Source: Planctomycetaceae bacterium (GTDB lineage: Bacteria; Planctomycetota; MHYJ01; SBBU01). From it: DNA of 7,215 nt. Under the pieces are notes generated by a model. The model was not told the DNA's origin and searched no databases. It saw nothing but the letters and a program-made list of their open reading frames with translations. Location of the stretch: assembly GCA_005239585.1 (NCBI GenBank), contig SBBU01000002.1:1-7215 (forward strand), in the 5' to 3' direction. Within the stretch, counting starts at the first letter, position 1; every line of letters starts with the position of its first letter. Shown one piece after another: positions 5,139 through 7,215 of the stretch. The translations under genes were made by a program, and so were the position numbers.

Positions 5139-7067
5139 CTCATCTTTTGGTGTGCCGATTCTCACAAGCACGACGCCGTGTGGGGCTATGGTAGCTGTAA
5201 AGCCATCTTTCTTCTCACCTAGATCTTTTTGCCGCCATAGGTCCCGTACCTGTTGTAGACCTTTGATCTTCAAATCCTCCCATGTTACAGATACTTCATT
5301 TTCTAGTAGATTTAAATTAAAGAGTCCAACTGCGATTGTGCCGTCATATAGAGGTTTGATCCAGACCTCACTATCGCCCTCTTTTTTCACGCGATAGCCT
5401 TGTTTTCCCAGACGGTCTTGATTGACAGCGAGCACCTCATCATTTGTCAGCAAGTTGAGCGTGAATTCATCAAGTTGTGAGAGATCACATCCTATAAGAA
5501 GTGGTGCGGCAAGGAGAGACCAGAGCGAGACGTGTGTGTACTGTTCGTCTGCTGCGAGCCGCGTCTGACGTACCTTCGGACCCCAGCCGACCATACCGAC
5601 AACCAGCATGTCTGGATCATTCCAATGCCCGGGGCCTGCATATTTTTCATGACCGTTTTGGCCAAAGCCGATCTTGGACATGCTCATCCATGTATCAAAG
5701 ATATCGCCCGTTGTTCGCCAGCAGTTGCCCCCTACCTCGGCGCCCCATTCCCACACATTACCCATGCCATACTGACAGAGACTATATAGAATGTCGCGGT
5801 CAAGTTTGTCCAGTGCCTTGCGCATGATTTTATATGGCTCCTTCAAGTCCTTGCTCTGGCATGAACACCAATCATGTTTGACATAGTCAACACCCCACGA
5901 GGCGTAGGTCTTTGCGTCTTGTTCTTCATGACCAAAGCTTCCTTCATAACCTGCGCAGGTCTTTGGTCCGGGAGAGGTGTATATCCCAAATTTTAAACCT
6001 TTGCTGTGTATATGGTCTCCGAGGGCCTTCATGTCTGGAAACTTGCTGTTCGGTATAATGACGCCATTCTTATCTCGTTTGCCTTCCCACGCGTCGTCGA
6101 TATTGATGTAGCTCCATCCGTGCTTGGCAAGGCCCGATTTGAACATCGCGTCAGCAGCTGCACGAATCTTTGCGTCATCCACACTCGTGCCCCAGCAGTT
6201 CCAACTGTTCCAACCCATAGGCGGGACAAGGCAGATCTTATCACCGATAACCATTTCAAACGCGATCGTATCTTTCCCAAGCGAGTTGGTTGCACTGAGT
6301 TCCACCTTGTATGAGCCTTTTTCTTTTACACTGCCTGTGATTTGGCCTGAATTCTTATCGAGCTTCAGGCCAGAAGGTAAACCTTCAGCTGAAAACTTGA
6401 TTGGGTCTTTACCTGTAGCAGGGATGGTGTAAAGAAAAACTGAACCGGGTCTACAACCAAATATGCGCGGGCCGTTGATTCGCGGCACATCGGGCGGTTT
6501 GGGGGTAAGAATTACTGCTGGTCTGATGTGTCCCTTGTATGGAGCTGGTTTTTCTTTACTCCCTGCTGTGATCGCCAGTTTCGCCATCGCCCAGTCTGCA
6601 TGGTCGTAAGAATTCCCATCATCAGCATCTGTGACAACCAGCCTCAGAATTTTTGCACCCTTTAATTCGACCTGAACATGTTTTGCTTCGGTTGAGACCT
6701 TCATGACACCACTGTCGAAAGATTTCTTCCCGTCCACATAAACTTGGAAGACCACAGACCCGGGGTTTTTGCCAATCTCCGAATCGACTCCAACCCATGC
6801 CTCAAATTCCAGCGCTGAGGTCTTGAGGTCGATGTTGAATTCGCTATAGGCATGTGTCCCGATCCCTCGCTTATAGGTCTTGCCTGCAATCGTGATCTGT
6901 TTGCCCTCGACAGACTTGTTAGCCTTGGCTTGACCCCACTCCTGCATAACGCCAGAAAGATCCATTGTATCAAGCCATAGCTCTTCAGTAGATTGGGATG
7001 TTTTTTTTTCATGTGGTATACCTTCTATTTGCATAAGAATTACCAGAAAAAAGATTAGAATAGCCAT
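5136..7067 (-). CDS. Secreted GH27 alpha-galactosidase with NPCBM and Ig-like modules
   Basis: This enzyme hydrolyses terminal alpha-galactosyl residues with retention of configuration. It has 643 residues: a hydrophobic N-terminus MAILIFFLVILM, probably a signal peptide though without a basic n-region; an NPCBM sugar-binding domain about 28-168 (GIGTHAYSEFNIDL, DADDGNSYDHADWA); a putative Ig domain about 197-273 (GLPSGLKLDKNSGQITGSVK); the GH27 barrel about 280-550; and a C-terminal beta domain to about 637. Catalytic-domain motifs are PPMGWNSWNCWGT, NIDDAWEG, YVKHDWCSC with the nucleophile Asp399, WRTTGDI with the acid/base Asp455, and GHWNDPDMLVVG. All expected catalytic residues are present. 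A related GH27 activity such as beta-L-arabinopyranosidase cannot be excluded. It has its own promoter, with no neighbouring sugar genes in the window. A run of nine A lies in codons 20-23, and its stop codon lies within a palindromic repeat. Confidence 0.95.
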   Translation of the reverse strand: MAILIFFLVILMQIEGIPHEKKTSQSTEELWLDTMDLSGVMQEWGQAKANKSVEGKQITIAGKTYKRGIGTHAYSEFNIDLKTSALEFEAWVGVDSEIGKNPGSVVFQVYVDGKKSFDSGVMKVSTEAKHVQVELKGAKILRLVVTDADDGNSYDHADWAMAKLAITAGSKEKPAPYKGHIRPAVILTPKPPDVPRINGPRIFGCRPGSVFLYTIPATGKDPIKFSAEGLPSGLKLDKNSGQITGSVKEKGSYKVELSATNSLGKDTIAFEMVIGDKICLVPPMGWNSWNCWGTSVDDAKIRAAADAMFKSGLAKHGWSYINIDDAWEGKRDKNGVIIPNSKFPDMKALGDHIHSKGLKFGIYTSPGPKTCAGYEGSFGHEEQDAKTYASWGVDYVKHDWCSCQSKDLKEPYKIMRKALDKLDRDILYSLCQYGMGNVWEWGAEVGGNCWRTTGDIFDTWMSMSKIGFGQNGHEKYAGPGHWNDPDMLVVGMVGWGPKVRQTRLAADEQYTHVSLWSLLAAPLLIGCDLSQLDEFTLNLLTNDEVLAVNQDRLGKQGYRVKKEGDSEVWIKPLYDGTIAVGLFNLNLLENEVSVTWEDLKIKGLQQVRDLWRQKDLGEKKDGFTATIAPHGVVLVRIGTPKDE

Positions 7068-7082
7068 TTCCTGACGTGGTTG

Positions 7083-7110
7083 ATTATAGTTTGAGGAAAA
7101 ACAGGGTCAA
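7083..7110 (-). promoter_or_regulatory. Near-consensus promoter of the galactosidase gene
   Basis: On the - strand, TTGACC (7110-7105) and a perfect TATAAT (7088-7083) are separated by 16 nt. Transcription should start near 7076, only about 10 nt before ATG 7067. The very short leader holds AGGAA directly against the ATG, so initiation may be leaderless-like. Confidence 0.65.
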
Positions 7111-7117
7111 GTATAAA
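7091..7117 (+). promoter_or_regulatory. Possible divergent promoter for the right-edge gene
   Basis: TTGAGG (7091-7096) and TATAAA (7112-7117) are separated by 15 nt, slightly short. It would drive the gene starting at 7193, with a leader of about 70 nt. Its boxes interleave with those of the opposite promoter, so the two would compete for polymerase. Confidence 0.35.
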
Positions 7118-7192
7118 TGAGCTTGTCCAAAAAATCGGAAAGGGGAAACGTAGGCCTAGAGCGACTTTTAATCTGAGAAGGATTTTAAGGTT

Positions 7193-7215
7193 ATGAACGA
7201 CATAGATGAGCATCA
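7193..7215 (+). CDS. Start of a divergent gene, cut by the window edge
   Basis: ATG 7193 opens a frame reading MNDIDEH before the window ends. Two Shine-Dalgarno-like sequences precede it, AAGGA (7178-7182, 10 nt spacing) and TAAGG (7186-7190, 2 nt spacing), which supports a real start. Seven residues are too few for any functional statement. Confidence 0.45.

Larger units (their letters stand above)
4980..5139. mobile_element. Candidate IS200/IS605-type mini-element without transposase
   Basis: Two subterminal palindromes of one type lie in the same orientation about 100 nt apart, as do the left and right end hairpins of single-strand transposing IS200/IS605 elements. Both have a TTTA loop followed by a TGG...AGCG tail (GGGCTTTAGCCCATGG then ATGGAGCGG; GGCCTTTAGGCCGTGG then AGCGC). 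The left stem begins directly after TTAC (4980-4983), the target tetranucleotide of IS608. The right edge is uncertain, near TTCAC at 5135-5139. No gene for a Y1 transposase or TnpB is inside, so any mobility would depend on an enzyme encoded elsewhere. REP-like repeats are the main alternative. Confidence 0.4.

Noticed and set aside
5501..5827. Open frames on the + strand within the galactosidase gene (also 6006-6432)
   Set aside because: They are opposite conserved GH27 catalytic motifs, and their translations show no family features.

Overview
The window looks like a piece of a Planctomycetota-type (PVC group) genome of intermediate GC content. The reasons are an ECF-type RNA polymerase sigma factor of the 'W.PVY.YIR ... 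DLTQ.FF' kind placed directly before a transmembrane Hanks-type Ser/Thr kinase, together with a secreted multidomain GH27 alpha-galactosidase carrying NPCBM and putative Ig modules. The phylum assignment is inference from gene types and not a computed result.

Left half (about 74-4428, + strand): three tightly packed genes. The first encodes a thioredoxin-like protein with an unrecognised middle domain and two C-terminal helical repeats. Its 5' end is abnormal. The reading frame runs upstream of the first usable start (GTG 317) through clearly protein-like sequence, is crossed by one TGA at 269-271 just after a Cys codon, and has no start codon before the next stop at 71-73. A hairpin with an AGGTCT loop, the same loop as the E. 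coli fdhF SECIS, lies 27 nt after that TGA. The choice is therefore a selenoprotein cut off at its 5' end or a decaying gene. The second gene is an ECF sigma factor, and the third is a membrane Ser/Thr kinase starting 2 nt after the sigma stop. The kinase ends outside the membrane in four copies of the same roughly 55-residue repeat that closes the first protein. The shared repeat and operon layout suggest an envelope-sensing module: exported thioredoxin-like protein, membrane kinase, sigma factor.

Middle (4429-5135): a small convergent single-pass membrane protein on the - strand with its own good promoter, a 21-codon orphan gene end just upstream of that promoter, and two strong palindromes of one related type in the same orientation. 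The left palindrome directly follows TTAC. The arrangement resembles the ends of IS200/IS605-type elements reduced to a transposase-less mini-element. It abuts the end of the galactosidase gene and supplies its stop codon.

Right half (5136-7215): the alpha-galactosidase gene on the - strand, driven by a near-consensus promoter that leaves a very short leader, and the first seven codons of a divergent + strand gene at the right edge. I saw no tRNA, rRNA, CRISPR array or transposase gene.
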